Part shown: positions 63,254 through 64,000 of the stretch, piece by piece
How positions within the stretch are numbered: the first letter of the stretch is position 1
How the letters are laid out: each line of letters begins with the position of its first letter
NCBI GenBank assembly: GCA_046328475.1
Contig: JAXLWN010000011.1
Span: forward strand, 62,001-126,000
Length of the DNA stretch: 64,000 nt
Source of the DNA: CADCWN01 sp046328475
GTDB lineage: Bacteria > Chloroflexota > Chloroflexia > Thermomicrobiales > CADCWN01
Direction of reading: 5' to 3'
The notes under the pieces: generated by a model
Told to the model about the DNA's origin: nothing
Databases searched by the model: none
Seen by the model: the letters and a program-made list of their open reading frames with translations, nothing else
Translations under genes and position numbers: made by a program

Positions 63254-64000
63254 ATGACCGGCGAGATCGCGGCGCACCCCACCGACATTGCCGACCTGCT
63301 GCGCCGCGCGCTCCGGGCGCGCAGCGCGCTCTTCGACAATGCGCACGAAGCACCCTTTCGCCTCTTCAACGGCTTCCTCGAAGGCGCGCCCAATCTCGCC
63401 ATCGACCTCTACGCCCGCACCGCCGTCATCCACGACTACGCCACGCCGCCCGCGCCCGATCGCCCGCCGGTCCTCGCGGCGGCGGCCCTCCTGCGCGCAG
63501 AACTCCCCTGGCTCCGCGCCATCCTGCTCAAGCAGCGCCACGCACCCGACCCCGCCGCCAAACGCGGTCTCTTCCTGCACGGCACCGAGGCCGACCGCCG
63601 GGTGCGCGAACACGGCGTCCGCTACGCGCTCGACCTCACCATGCATCAGGACGCCAGCCTCTACCTCGACACGCGCGCCCTGCGCGACTGGGCGCGCACG
63701 CACCTCGACGGCAAGAGCGCCCTCAATACCTTCGCCTATACCGGCAGCCTCGGCGTCGCCGCCCGCGCGGGCGGCGCACGCCGCGTCGTGCAACTCGACC
63801 ACAACCGCGCCGTCCTCAACGTGGCGAAGGCGTCCTACGCGCTCAATGGCTTCCCGGTGGTGCGCGAGGAATTTCGCGCGGAGGATTTCTTTGCGGGCAT
63901 CGGGCGGCTGAAGCGGTCGGGCGAACGCTTCGATTGCGTCTTCCTCGATCCGCCCTTCTTCACGACCACGCGCGGCGGCACGGTCGATCTCGTGGCCGAG
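63254..64000 (+). CDS. RlmI-like class I methyltransferase, 3' part outside window
   Basis: The frame is open from the ATG at 63254 (or a GTG at 63248 overlapping the previous stop) to the window's end, 249 codons. The N-terminus AHPTDIADLLRRALRARSAL leads to FRLFNGFLEGAPNLAIDLYA, a PUA-like substitute typical of 23S rRNA cytosine methyltransferases; the SAM domain has ALNTFAYTGSLGVAARAGGA, VVQLDHNRAVLNVAKASYAL and the catalytic-site DCVFLDPPFFTTTRGGT. The end of the domain is beyond the edge. The likely target is rRNA. Confidence 0.75.
   Translation, partial: MTGEIAAHPTDIADLLRRALRARSALFDNAHEAPFRLFNGFLEGAPNLAIDLYARTAVIHDYATPPAPDRPPVLAAAALLRAELPWLRAILLKQRHAPDPAAKRGLFLHGTEADRRVREHGVRYALDLTMHQDASLYLDTRALRDWARTHLDGKSALNTFAYTGSLGVAARAGGARRVVQLDHNRAVLNVAKASYALNGFPVVREEFRAEDFFAGIGRLKRSGERFDCVFLDPPFFTTTRGGTVDLVAE

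Overview
The window is high-GC bacterial chromosome, densely packed and gene-rich. I infer a member of the Chloroflexota, most likely near Thermomicrobia. The grounds are a split cytochrome b (b6-like plus subunit-IV-like) in one operon with a flavin/iron-sulfur oxidoreductase, a Rieske protein and a dihaem cytochrome c; an XRE/NB-ARC/TPR regulator; and a secreted 'DKSRME ... ITEAYW' protein type that I associate with that phylum from memory. No rRNA gene is present, so the placement is an inference.

Layout. 0-2.3 kb: the edge of a small gene, an MFS exporter and a monooxygenase-fold protein. 2.6-7.9 kb: the most unusual locus. A PqqD-like/M50 membrane protease faces a Cys-motif lipoprotein and is preceded on its own strand by five short peptides (one frameshifted) that share a leader ending in ELPDREAMSLV but carry two different C-terminal cores. 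A sixth small peptide has a related core. I read this as a RiPP-like or secreted-peptide system. 8.1-10.4 kb: a membrane protein fused to a spermidine-synthase-like domain. 10.8-18.8 kb: a SWIM zinc finger - DUF5691 - MoxR AAA+ - (four-helix-bundle gene) - DUF5682 - VWA cluster with overlapping start and stop codons. 18.8-23 kb: small uncharacterised genes and a creatininase-family hydrolase. 23-35 kb: a regulator, a secreted glycoside hydrolase, NAD-dependent dehydrogenases, two divergent enolase-superfamily dehydratases, a dihaem cytochrome, a Ca2+/H+ antiporter and a RibD-C-type reductase. 35.4-38.7 kb: a gene-poor, damaged stretch. 38.7-46.4 kb: acyl-CoA dehydrogenase, NDP-forming acyl-CoA synthetase, a thiamine-diphosphate enzyme, glyoxalase-fold and DinB-like proteins, and a phytoene-desaturase-like flavoprotein. 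46.7-47.2 kb: two tRNA-Arg(TCT) genes. 47.6-53.2 kb: the cytochrome bc operon. 53.3-64 kb: a zinc ribbon protein, a phosphotransferase, a ferredoxin, RNA methyltransferases, a two-component system and threonine aldolase.

Two features cut across the window. First, many genes are broken by one-base frameshifts (about 2.9-4.1, 6.5, 12-20, 22.5-23.7, 35-38, 52.8, 53.7, 54.8 and 59.6 kb), often in pairs that restore the frame. I think most are assembly or read errors, because the downstream reading frames keep conserved motifs. Second, intergenic gaps repeatedly hold short tandem repeats of a 7-base (sometimes 8-base) unit. They usually occur as an inverted pair with the right arm just upstream of a ribosome binding site, and the unit sequence differs from gap to gap.
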